Shown here in pieces: positions 1 to 6,269 of a stretch of 15,833 bases of DNA. Below the pieces are notes generated by a model. The model made no database searches and was not told the origin of the DNA. It worked only from the letters and a program-made list of their open reading frames with translations. The position numbers were made by a program, and so were the translations under genes. Positions within the stretch are counted from its first letter, which is position 1; each line of letters opens with the position of its first letter. The DNA lies in assembly GCA_035528275.1 (NCBI GenBank), contig DATKYV010000029.1:1-15833 (forward strand), written 5' to 3'. Source of the stretch: DATKYV01 sp035528275 (GTDB lineage Bacteria > Acidobacteriota > Terriglobia > UBA7540).

Positions 1-1
1 T

Positions 2-1087
2 TCCGGCGTGATCCCGCAGATTTCCGCCATTCTCGGGCCCTGCGCGGGCGGCGCCGTGTATTCGCCCGCCATCACCGACTTCACGGTTATGGTCGAGGGA
101 TCGAGCTACATGTTCGTGACCGGTCCCGACGTCATCAAGACCGTGATGCACGAGGACGTTTCCAAGCAGGACCTGGGCGGGGCGATGACTCACAACTCCG
201 TGAGCGGCGTCGCGCACTTCGTCGCCCGCGATGATCCTGACGCGATGGCGCTCATCCGCGAGATGCTCACCTTCATGCCGCAGAATAACCGCGAGGACCC
301 ACCGCGCCTGGAATCGAGCGACCCGCCCGACCGGCGCGACGAAACGCTCGACAATCTGGTTCCCGCCGAATCCGACAAACCCTACGACATCAAGGACATC
401 ATTCACCGCGTCGTCGACGAAGGCTACTTCCTGGAAGTCCACGAGCACTTCGCCAAGAACCTGGTGGTGGGCTTTGCGCGGCTGGGCGGGCAGAGCGTGG
501 GCATTGTCGCCAACCAGCCCGCTATACTTGCCGGATGCCTGGACATCAACGCGTCGACCAAGGGCGCGCGCTTCGTGCGCTTCTGCGACGCGTTCAACAT
601 ACCGCTGGTCACCTTCGAAGACGTTCCGGGATTCCTCCCCGGCACGCAGCAGGAATTGGGCGGCATCATCCGCCACGGCGCCAAACTTCTTTACGCCTTC
701 GCCGAAGCCACGGTCCCCAAGGTCACCGTCATTACCCGCAAGGCGTACGGCGGTGCGTACTGTGTGATGGCGTCCAAACACATCCGCACGGACGTGAACC
801 TCGCTTACCCCACGGCGGAGATTGCCGTCATGGGGCCCGAGGGTGCCGTCAACATCGTCTATCGCCGTGAGTTCCAAAAAGCCGCGGATGCGGAAAAGCT
901 CCGCCGGGAAAAGGTGGAGGAATTCCGCGAGCGCTTCGCCAATCCTTACATCGCCGCCGAACGCGGATGGGTGGACGCCGTCATCCAGCCGCGCGACACC
1001 CGTCCCAAACTCATCTCCGCCCTGCGCATGCTCGACACCAAACGCGACACCAACCCGCCCAAGAAGCACGGGAATATTCCGCTCTAA
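2..1087 (+). CDS. Acyl-CoA (propionyl-CoA type) carboxylase, carboxyltransferase beta subunit, 3' part
   Basis: This is the C-terminal part (about 361 residues) of the carboxyltransferase subunit of a biotin-dependent acyl-CoA carboxylase. The subunit moves CO2 from carboxybiotin to an acyl-CoA, typically propionyl-CoA or acetyl-CoA, in the cytoplasm. The frame is open to the left edge, so the true start lies outside the window; the GTG at 8 is an internal valine. Seen in the sequence: the GPCAGGAVYSPA stretch of the N-terminal crotonase-like half, then in the C-terminal half VPGFLPGTQQE and the glycine-rich AYGGAYCVM segment, all typical of the PccB family. The end is TAA at 1085-1087. Biotin carboxylase and carrier-protein genes follow on the same strand about 3 kb downstream and probably complete the enzyme. 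The exact acyl-CoA substrate cannot be read from sequence alone; the family call is very secure. Confidence 0.95.
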   Translation, partial: SGVIPQISAILGPCAGGAVYSPAITDFTVMVEGSSYMFVTGPDVIKTVMHEDVSKQDLGGAMTHNSVSGVAHFVARDDPDAMALIREMLTFMPQNNREDPPRLESSDPPDRRDETLDNLVPAESDKPYDIKDIIHRVVDEGYFLEVHEHFAKNLVVGFARLGGQSVGIVANQPAILAGCLDINASTKGARFVRFCDAFNIPLVTFEDVPGFLPGTQQELGGIIRHGAKLLYAFAEATVPKVTVITRKAYGGAYCVMASKHIRTDVNLAYPTAEIAVMGPEGAVNIVYRREFQKAADAEKLRREKVEEFRERFANPYIAAERGWVDAVIQPRDTRPKLISALRMLDTKRDTNPPKKHGNIPL

Positions 1088-1102
1088 TTCCTTCGTAAGC
1101 CA

Positions 1103-1149
1103 AACAGGAGCTACCCACCCTGGAATTCCGCCCAATAAGAACTCCTGTT
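1103..1149. other. 8-bp inverted repeat between carboxylase and amidohydrolase genes
   Basis: The arms AACAGGAG (1103-1110) and CTCCTGTT (1142-1149) are exact reverse complements separated by 31 bases, in the 89-base gap after the carboxyltransferase stop. The left arm contains an AGGAG sequence but no start codon follows at ribosome-binding distance. It could be a weak transcript-end structure or an operator for the amidohydrolase gene. No T-run follows, so a standard intrinsic terminator is unlikely. Confidence 0.3.
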
Positions 1150-1176
1150 GACCGCAGGATGCGTTAGACTTGCGCC

Positions 1177-2127
1177 ATGGGCAGACTGAGCCGGCGGGAA
1201 TTCCTCCGTGCGATGGCGCTATCGGCTGCGGGACCGTGGCCGCGAGGTTTCGGGGCGGCCGCCGGCCGGCAAGGCCCGCCAGCCGGGGAGCCCGTCATCG
1301 ATCTTCACCAACACGATCTGTACTTCGACCGCACGCGCGAACAGCTTCTCGCACACCAAGCCGCCCACGGCGTCACCACCACGGTGCTCTTGGCCGGTGA
1401 GGGCTGGATGCGCAAGGAAGTGGGTGGCAACGCGGAGTGCGAGGAGACGGCGGAAGTCTGCGCCGATAAATTCGTTCGCTTTGCCAGTTCGGACCCGGCA
1501 GAATCGAGAACGGCGGATGTGCTGCGCGGCAACGTCAGCCGCGGCGCCATCGGGTTCGGCGAACTGAAGTATCACGTCGCCGTGGACTCGCCCGAGATGT
1601 ACGCCGTGTACAAACTGGCGGATGAACTCGGAGTGCCCGTGCTCCTGCATTTCGAATTCGAAATGTACAACACCGGGTTGGAGCGATTCGATCGCGTACT
1701 GAAAGAGTTTCCGCAGGTGAACTTCATCGGCCACGCGCAGACTTGGTGGGCCAACATCAGCGCCGAAGGGAACCCGCAGGTGATGTACCCCGAGGGCCGC
1801 GTCTTGCCCGGCGGGCTCGCCGACCGGTTGCTCGGGGATTATTCCAATATGTACGGCGACCTCTCGGCATACTCGGGGCTCAATGCCCTCACGCGCGATC
1901 CCGACTTCACTCATCAGTTCCTGGCGCGCCACAGCCACAAGCTGCTTTGGGGAAGCGACTGCGAGTGCCACGACGGCAAAGGAGGAGGTTCGACGCGCGG
2001 CTACTGCCTGGCCGAGCGCTCCCTCGCCGCGCTGCGAACTCATCTCCACGACTCCGCCGCTCTGCGTCGCATCCTCTACGAAAACGCCGCGACGCTCCTC
2101 CGCCTCCCCCGACCGGCATCGCCGTGA
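1177..2127 (+). CDS. Tat-exported metal-dependent amidohydrolase (Amidohydro_2 / TIM-barrel)
   Basis: A 316-residue protein with an N-terminal twin-arginine signal: SRREFL at residues 5-10, then a short hydrophobic stretch (RAMALSAAG) and an alanine/glycine-rich region. It is therefore expected to be exported folded to the periplasm. The mature part looks like an amidohydrolase TIM barrel. The HxH metal motif is H44-Q-H46 at the first strand. E129, H158 (VLLHFEFE), H186 (FIGHAQTWW) and D261 (LLWGSDCECH) are the likely later metal and catalytic positions. The substrate is unknown; the family includes hydrolases of C-N and C-O bonds and decarboxylases. The ATG at 1177 is chosen because it gives the complete Tat motif. 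No good ribosome site is visible, and a TAGACT element ends 6 bases before the ATG, so the message may be leaderless. It ends 21 bases before the 3' end of the convergent AbiE toxin remnant. Confidence 0.83.
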   Translation: MGRLSRREFLRAMALSAAGPWPRGFGAAAGRQGPPAGEPVIDLHQHDLYFDRTREQLLAHQAAHGVTTTVLLAGEGWMRKEVGGNAECEETAEVCADKFVRFASSDPAESRTADVLRGNVSRGAIGFGELKYHVAVDSPEMYAVYKLADELGVPVLLHFEFEMYNTGLERFDRVLKEFPQVNFIGHAQTWWANISAEGNPQVMYPEGRVLPGGLADRLLGDYSNMYGDLSAYSGLNALTRDPDFTHQFLARHSHKLLWGSDCECHDGKGGGSTRGYCLAERSLAALRTHLHDSAALRRILYENAATLLRLPRPASP

Positions 2128-2148
2128 CACCTTCATCCCGGCGCTGGA

Positions 2149-3038
2149 TCAGGCCCTCCAGCGCCAGTTTTTCGAGTGCCATCGGCCCTGAGCGGAGCCT
2201 CTGAGGACCGGATTGAGCAATTGGCCGGCTGCCTCTCCAGCCTCGCCAACGGATGGCCAGCGGAGGCCCAGTTCGCGCGCCAGCTTCTTGTACGGACCGG
2301 ACCAGCCTGTCGGGGCTTGGGAAATTCCTCCGGAAGCTGGTGCGTGGCTCCGGCTTCGAAAGTTGCCTTAAGGGCGCGCCGGAGCATCAGACTGCTCAGA
2401 CCGCCGATTGACGCCATCAATAGAATGTCCACAAGGTCTCGGACGCGGCTGCTCTCGCCTCCCGAGTAGGCCCTCGTATAGGCATGGACCTTCTCCGCAA
2501 TCTGCGTCGCCCGAGGGCAGCAGTACACCACCGGTGGCGGGATGCCGGCGAACTGTAAAAGTGGCGGGCCCGTCAGCTTATCCGGCTTCCCCACCACCGG
2601 GTCGCCCTGGCCAAGATCCAGGTGGAGGTTTTCGAAAGTCCGCCCCTCGAGAAGGCAACGAATGGGAAACCGAAAACCGCCCTGCGCGGCTCCCGTTGAC
2701 ACTGCCGCCGGCTCGCCCACTTCGAACTCGAACCAATCTCCCAGATCGAGAGACAAGGCGCCCCGAAGTCGGGCTGCAGTTTTTTCGCGTGTCATGGGCT
2801 GCGCCATGGTCGCGTCGATTTCCTTCGTCATGCGCGCCGCGTCTCCCAGCCGGAGCTGCGGCGCGAATCCGCCTTTGATGATCCAATCTCATGGATATTG
2901 ATTTACCAATCGCGCCAGGACCCGGTCGAACGCAACCATTTTCCTGAGACGGGCGATGGGGGTGTTCGTTCTTAGACTCTCGTTACGCAGGCGAGCTTCC
3001 AGAGCGTGACGGAAGGCCCCAGGCGTCCTGTACCTCAC
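2149..3038 (-). pseudogene. abiEii: AbiEii-family nucleotidyltransferase toxin, disrupted by a nonsense codon and a frameshift
   Basis: Reconstructed on the minus strand from GTG at 3038, this is an AbiEii/AbiGii-type nucleotidyltransferase of about 296 codons, near the family's usual length. The GTG overlaps the antitoxin stop (GTGA). Recognisable parts, numbered from the GTG, are an N-terminal LRKMVAFDRVLARL helix, WIIKGGF (52-58, nucleotidyltransferase GG motif), TKEID (71-75), LHLDLGQGDPV, IAEKVHAYTR (about 180-189) and RVRDLVDILL (about 198-207). Two lesions are visible. Codon 50 is TGA (2891-2889), exactly where relatives have a residue before the GG motif. A base is missing in the C-tract read from 2315-2312; adding one C restores GWSGPYKKLARELGL and a C-terminus ending at TGA 2151-2149. 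The first Asp of the usual KDID motif is also Glu. An internal ATG at 2831 could start only a fragment lacking the GG motif. The toxin is probably inactive, unless the lesions are sequencing errors. Confidence 0.85.
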
Positions 3039-3637
3039 GAATGCTCCCCCGATTCGGCCACATGCTTTGTGATCAGGCGTGCCGCCCTTCCGCCGTACCG
3101 TTTGGCCTCCCTCATCAGAGATCTTTTGTTGGTGAGGCCGTGTCGCAGAGCTTCCCGGATAGCTCCCCGGACCAGGTCTTCGGCAAGCCCCGCCTTGGCT
3201 ACGTCGGCGACGGTTCCGGGAACCGAAGTCACGGGAAGTCCTTCACGTATCTTGACGTCGCCAAGACGTAGGGGCCGGGTGTGCTGGCGGATCCCCGCTT
3301 GGCGACGCGAGGCCGTTCTGGGCACCGTCACGTGAATCTCGCCAGGCATGACGTCGGAGAGGTCGTAAACAGCGAGGGCACTTTCATGGGAGATGGCAGA
3401 CTTGGGGCCACACCTCAGCCAAGCGACGAAGAGGTCCTCAAGCGGAGACGCGGGAAATCGTGCCAGACGGTAGATTCCGTGGGCCACGCGCAGAAATTGC
3501 CCAGTCTTTTCGTAGTGCCATAGAAGTTTGCTTTGAAAGCCAGCCCGAGCCGCCTGCCGGGACGTGAAGTAACCCGCCTGCAGCTCCGCGCTACGGTATA
3601 GCTCGTCGTGGTCGGGCTTGCCTTGGAATTCTTTCAT
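3035..3637 (-). CDS. abiEi: AbiEi-family antitoxin (type IV toxin-antitoxin)
   Basis: A 200-residue cytoplasmic DNA-binding antitoxin, complete and without lesions. The N-terminus has the AbiEi winged-helix pattern: AELQAGYFTSRQAARAGF, then HYEKTGQFLRVAHGIYRL (about residues 17-58). Next comes the family core AISHESALAVYDLSDVMP and EIHVTVPRT, then LPVTSVPGTVADVAKAGL and a C-terminal helical region. In characterised AbiE systems the antitoxin represses its own operon by binding inverted repeats and offsets the toxin without forming a stable complex with it. The ATG at 3637 (MKEFQGKPDH) is preferred to an upstream ATG at 3742, because family N-termini begin close to AELQAGYF and because the extra 35 codons would run through a 41-bp palindrome. 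The stop overlaps the toxin GTG start (GTGA), so the two were translated in coupling. Its former partner is a pseudogene. Confidence 0.88.
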   Translation of the reverse strand: MKEFQGKPDHDELYRSAELQAGYFTSRQAARAGFQSKLLWHYEKTGQFLRVAHGIYRLARFPASPLEDLFVAWLRCGPKSAISHESALAVYDLSDVMPGEIHVTVPRTASRRQAGIRQHTRPLRLGDVKIREGLPVTSVPGTVADVAKAGLAEDLVRGAIREALRHGLTNKRSLMREAKRYGGRAARLITKHVAESGEHS

Positions 3638-3639
3638 TT

Positions 3640-3680
3640 TGTGTGCAGATATTCCAAAGTCTTTAGAATTTGAGCACACA
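3640..3680. promoter_or_regulatory. 41-bp imperfect palindrome, candidate AbiEi operator
   Basis: Centred on T3660, directly upstream of the antitoxin ATG (3637). The outer arms TGTGTGC (3640-3646) and GCACACA (3674-3680) are exact reverse complements. The inner 19 bases ATTCCAAAGTCTTTAGAAT (3651-3669) form a near-perfect palindrome with the same centre. In all, 16 of 20 position pairs match. The location and symmetry fit the autoregulatory binding site known for AbiEi antitoxins. A minus-strand AATATCT sequence inside it could be part of the promoter, but no convincing -35 was found. Confidence 0.6.
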
Positions 3681-3744
3681 TTTTGCAGAGCATGTGGTGA
3701 AAATTCCAGGATATTCTCTCGCCAGAACAGGGCGTGGAACAAAC

Positions 3745-3846
3745 ATGCCCACTGCCCTCGCTGCGCCCGCCATCATCATCGCCATCATCACCACCACCAA
3801 CCCCTCCGTAACTGCGACTACGACCTCTTTGAATGCGTCACGTTGA
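3745..3846 (+). CDS. Possible Ile/Thr-rich leader peptide (33 codons)
   Basis: An ATG-to-TGA ORF of 33 sense codons containing the run IIIAIITTT (codons 10-18), then TATTT (codons 23-27). Eight codons are Thr and five are Ile, five and three of them consecutive or nearly so. Such composition recalls the attenuator leader peptides of threonine and branched-chain amino acid operons. Against this reading, the ribosome site is weak (AGGG about 14 bases upstream), no clear promoter is visible, and no hairpin with a T-run follows. The next + strand gene is a biotin carboxylase, not an amino acid biosynthesis gene. The run may instead be a simple CAT/CAC repeat read in another frame. Propionyl-CoA carboxylase does act in Ile and Thr catabolism, so a regulatory link is conceivable but speculative. 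Confidence 0.3.
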   Translation: MPTALAAPAIIIAIITTTNPSVTATTTSLNASR

Positions 3847-3992
3847 TTACGACGACCATCATGATGAGCGCGGTCAGCGTGGTAAGGTTTAGCCCCCGAA
3901 GCCCGAGAACCGCAGATCCCACCCCGGGAGCCCGCCATGCCCTGAAAGGGCCCTTGAGCCGGCATCCGCCCCGCGCCGGGGGAAGCAATGTG

Positions 3993-3998
3993 TATAAT
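3993..3998 (+). promoter_or_regulatory. Candidate -10 element for the biotin carboxylase operon
   Basis: A perfect TATAAT at 3993-3998 lies 82 bases before the accC start, in an otherwise GC-rich gap. No recognisable TTGACA-like element stands 16-18 bases upstream, so this rests on the -10 alone. It suggests accC-accB can be transcribed independently of the upstream carboxyltransferase gene, which the AbiE locus separates from them. Confidence 0.45.
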
Positions 3999-4080
3999 CA
4001 AGGGGCCAGCCGGAACGTCAGACTCCCGAGCGCGTCACGGGGAGGAGGTCGCCAAGGCGAAGGCACCCAGGGGAATCTCC

Positions 4081-5598
4081 ATGTTCAGCAAGGTCCTGAT
4101 TGCCAATCGCGGCGAGATTGCCGTGCGCGTGATGCGCGCTTGCCGGGAGATGGGCGTGCGCACCGTGGCGGTCTATTCGGAAGTCGACCGCGGGGCGCTG
4201 CACGTCCGCTACGCCGACGAAGCCTATCTGCTGGGTCCCGCGCCTTCCACGGAAAGCTACTTGCGCATCGACCGCATTCTCGAGATCGCCCAGCGCTGCG
4301 GCGCTCAAGCTGTTCATCCCGGCTACGGTTTTCTCGCCGAGAATCCCGAATTCGCGCGAGCGTGTGAGCGGGCGGGCGTGGTGTTCATTGGTCCGCCGGC
4401 TGCGGCCATGGAATTGATGGGCTCGAAGACCGCGTCGCGGCGCACACTCATAAATGCAGGCCTGCCTGTAGTCCCCGGGACCGACCGCAATCTCGAATCC
4501 CTCGACGAAGTGCGAGCCGTCGTTGAGCAAATCGGTTTTCCTCTGATGCTCAAAGCCTCGGCGGGTGGAGGCGGCAAGGGCTTGCGGTTGGTTGGTTCCG
4601 CCGAGGAGCTCGAGTCCGCTTACCGCAACGCGCGTTCCGAGGCCCAGAACGCCTTCAACGACGGCTCGATCTACATTGAGAAATACATCGAGCGTCCGCG
4701 CCACGTGGAGATTCAAATCCTTGGCGACCTGAGTGGGAATCTCATCCACCTCGGGGAACGCGAGTGCACCTTGCAGCGCCGCCATCAAAAGGTTGTGGAA
4801 GAGTGTCCTTCGCCAATCCTCGACGAGGCGATGCGCCGCGCCATGGGCGAGACGGCGGTCCGCATCGGCAAGCTCGCCGGCTACGCCAATGCCGGCACCG
4901 TGGAATTCCTCGTCGACCGCGAGAAGAATTTCTATTTCCTGGAGATGAATACACGCCTCCAAGTGGAGCACCCAGTTACGGAAATGGTGGTGGGCCTCGA
5001 CCTGGTAAAAGAGCAGATGCGGATTGCCGCGGGCGAGCCCCTGCGGTGGCGCCAGGAAGATGTCAAGTTGCGCGGCGCGGCGCTCGAGTGCCGCATCTAC
5101 GCCGAAGACCCAGCGAACAACTTCTTCCCTTCTCCCGGCCTCATCCGCCGGTTGCATGTGCCTCGCGGGCCGGGCATCCGTTCCGACAGCGGGGTCTTCG
5201 AGGGTTGGACGGTGCCGTTGGAGTACGATCCGTTGCTCGCCAAACTCGTGGCGTGGGGCGAGGATCGCGCCGAGGCGGTGGCGCGCATGCGCCGGGCGCT
5301 CGCCGAGTACGAGGTTTTCGGCGTGCAGACCAACATCCCGCTCTTCCGCCGCATCCTCGAGCGTCCGGATTTCGCGGCGGGAGAGTTCGATACCGGGTTC
5401 ATTGACCGCGTTTTGGCCGGGGGGCTAATGGCGGAAGACGAAGCCTGCCCTGAATTGGAAGGCGTGGCGATCCTGGCCGCGGCGCTGGAAGCGGGACGCT
5501 GTTCACGTTCCACCCCGGCACTTGCGGCTTCGAATCACAGTAACTGGAAAGTCGCGGGGCGGGATGCCCTGCTCCACCGCTGGCCGCCCGGCGATTGA
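4081..5598 (+). CDS. accC: Biotin carboxylase subunit of acyl-CoA carboxylase
   Basis: A 505-residue cytoplasmic enzyme that carboxylates the biotin of the carrier protein using ATP and bicarbonate. The start MFSKVLIANRGEIAVRV is the standard N-terminus of the family, and AGGGG lies 8 bases upstream; the in-frame ATG at 3988 is rejected for lack of homology. Domain order is clear: the N-terminal Rossmann-like domain with HPGYGFLAENPEF (79-91), the ATP-grasp domain with the glycine loop AGGGGKG (161-167), ERECTLQRRHQKVVEE (227-241), and the catalytic EMNTRLQVEHPVTE (288-301) with R292. The C-terminal domain includes LECRIYAEDPANNFFPS. The protein is somewhat longer than the roughly 450-residue AccC, with a low-complexity tail after FIDRVLAGG. 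The BCCP gene follows 116 bases later. The subunit probably works with the carboxyltransferase at the left edge of the window. Confidence 0.95.
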   Translation: MFSKVLIANRGEIAVRVMRACREMGVRTVAVYSEVDRGALHVRYADEAYLLGPAPSTESYLRIDRILEIAQRCGAQAVHPGYGFLAENPEFARACERAGVVFIGPPAAAMELMGSKTASRRTLINAGLPVVPGTDRNLESLDEVRAVVEQIGFPLMLKASAGGGGKGLRLVGSAEELESAYRNARSEAQNAFNDGSIYIEKYIERPRHVEIQILGDLSGNLIHLGERECTLQRRHQKVVEECPSPILDEAMRRAMGETAVRIGKLAGYANAGTVEFLVDREKNFYFLEMNTRLQVEHPVTEMVVGLDLVKEQMRIAAGEPLRWRQEDVKLRGAALECRIYAEDPANNFFPSPGLIRRLHVPRGPGIRSDSGVFEGWTVPLEYDPLLAKLVAWGEDRAEAVARMRRALAEYEVFGVQTNIPLFRRILERPDFAAGEFDTGFIDRVLAGGLMAEDEACPELEGVAILAAALEAGRCSRSTPALAASNHSNWKVAGRDALLHRWPPGD

Positions 5599-5670
5599 GC
5601 CGCGCGATGGCTGTGGCGGTGGCCTGAGCCCCCCTCGGCGGGGATCGCAGAGAAGATGCACAATACGGCG

Positions 5671-5689
5671 CTCATAGAGCGCCGCTACA
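5671..5689. repeat. Short perfect hairpin, REP-like
   Basis: The sequence CGGCGCT-CATAG-AGCGCCG forms a 7-bp perfect stem with a 5-base loop in the 116-base gap between accC and accB. It lies about 25 bases before the accB start. No T-run follows. It could be an extragenic palindromic element or an RNA processing site between the two cistrons. No second copy was found in the window. Confidence 0.4.
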
Positions 5690-5714
5690 GGGACGCGCGC
5701 TGCACAGAGCGAAA

Positions 5715-6260
5715 ATGAAACTCGACATCCAGCTTCAAGCCGGTCTGCGGGCCGAGGATCATCAACTCGAGTTTCCTTCCGGTGCGCCGACGAAAAATGC
5801 GATTGGCCGGATTACCTTTCGGCTCGACGGCGAGGAGCGGGAAGCCGACTGTATTGAGGTTGCGGCCGGGGTTTATTCCATCCTCATGAACGGCCAGTCA
5901 CACGAAGTGCACGTGACCACGGCTTCGGCCGACGGCGCCCACAACGACAACCGTTGGGCGGTAAGCGTGGGCACGAGGAATTACGTGATCACGGTGCGCG
6001 ACCCCCGACGCCGCCGGCGGGGCGCAGCCGGCACGGGCCTCGAAGGGCCGCAGGAGATCCTGGCGCCCATGCCGGGGAGGATCGTTAAGGTCTTGGTGAA
6101 GGAGAATCAAGAGGTGGCCCAGGGCACGGGGCTGTTGGTCATCGAGGCCATGAAGATGCAAAACGAACTCCGCGCCCCGCGCTCCGGGCGGGTGGAAAAG
6201 ATCTACGTCCGCGAAGCGACGGGCGTGGAAACCGGGTCAAAGCTGATGCGGCTGATTTAG
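5715..6260 (+). CDS. accB: Biotin carboxyl carrier protein (biotin/lipoyl-attachment protein)
   Basis: A 181-residue carrier subunit of the acyl-CoA carboxylase. The C-terminal domain (about 112-181) is a biotinyl domain: ILAPMPGRIVKVLVKENQEV, then the biotinylation motif EAMKM (144-148) with K147 as the modified lysine, and a closing half ending in SKLMRLI. Residues 1-95 form a separate beta-rich region that probably helps subunit contact, as in the larger propionyl-CoA carboxylase alpha chains. The two are joined by a basic linker DPRRRRRG (96-103). Only a weak ribosome site (AGAG) precedes the ATG. It lies downstream of accC in the same direction and ends 9 bases before the convergent foldase gene. 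The carrier role is certain; assignment to a propionyl-CoA rather than acetyl-CoA enzyme is inference. Confidence 0.92.
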   Translation: MKLDIQLQAGLRAEDHQLEFPSGAPTKNAIGRITFRLDGEEREADCIEVAAGVYSILMNGQSHEVHVTTASADGAHNDNRWAVSVGTRNYVITVRDPRRRRRGAAGTGLEGPQEILAPMPGRIVKVLVKENQEVAQGTGLLVIEAMKMQNELRAPRSGRVEKIYVREATGVETGSKLMRLI

Positions 6261-6269
6261 CCGGGCCGT

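Larger units (their letters stand above)
3638..4080. other. 443-bp intergenic region between abiEi and accC
   Basis: This gap between divergent genes holds the 41-bp palindrome (3640-3680), an Ile/Thr-rich leader-like ORF (3745-3846), a CAT/CAC-rich run at about 3771-3799 and a perfect palindrome CATCATGATG at about 3858-3867. Further right are GC-rich hairpin-forming sequences at about 3940-3980, such as GCCCT-GAA-AGGGC and CCGGC...GCCGG, and a TATAAT element at 3993-3998. No T-run follows any of the hairpins. No other gene was recognised. Confidence 0.6.

Noticed and set aside
1148..1170. TTGACC / TAGACT as a standard promoter for the amidohydrolase
   Set aside because: The spacer is only 11 bases, too short for a sigma-70 type promoter.
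1219..2136. Long minus-strand open frame opposite the amidohydrolase gene
   Set aside because: Its translation resembles no family, and the plus-strand frame has a Tat signal and metal motifs; it is a by-product of high G+C.
2133..2831. Annotating 2133-2831 (-) as an intact 232-residue protein
   Set aside because: The ATG at 2831 lies inside the nucleotidyltransferase motif and the last ~60 residues are out of frame relative to the family, so this is only a fragment of the pseudogene.
2889..2891. TGA in the AbiEii frame as a recoded sense codon or selenocysteine
   Set aside because: Other genes here (amidohydrolase, accC, rpmB, rel) end in TGA, the site in relatives is not a cysteine position, and a second independent lesion exists downstream.
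3771..3799. CAT/CAC run that reads as a histidine-rich peptide like a his-operon leader
   Set aside because: The His frame has no start codon nearby; the only ATG-initiated frame reads the run as Ile/Ala/Thr, and no histidine biosynthesis gene is present.
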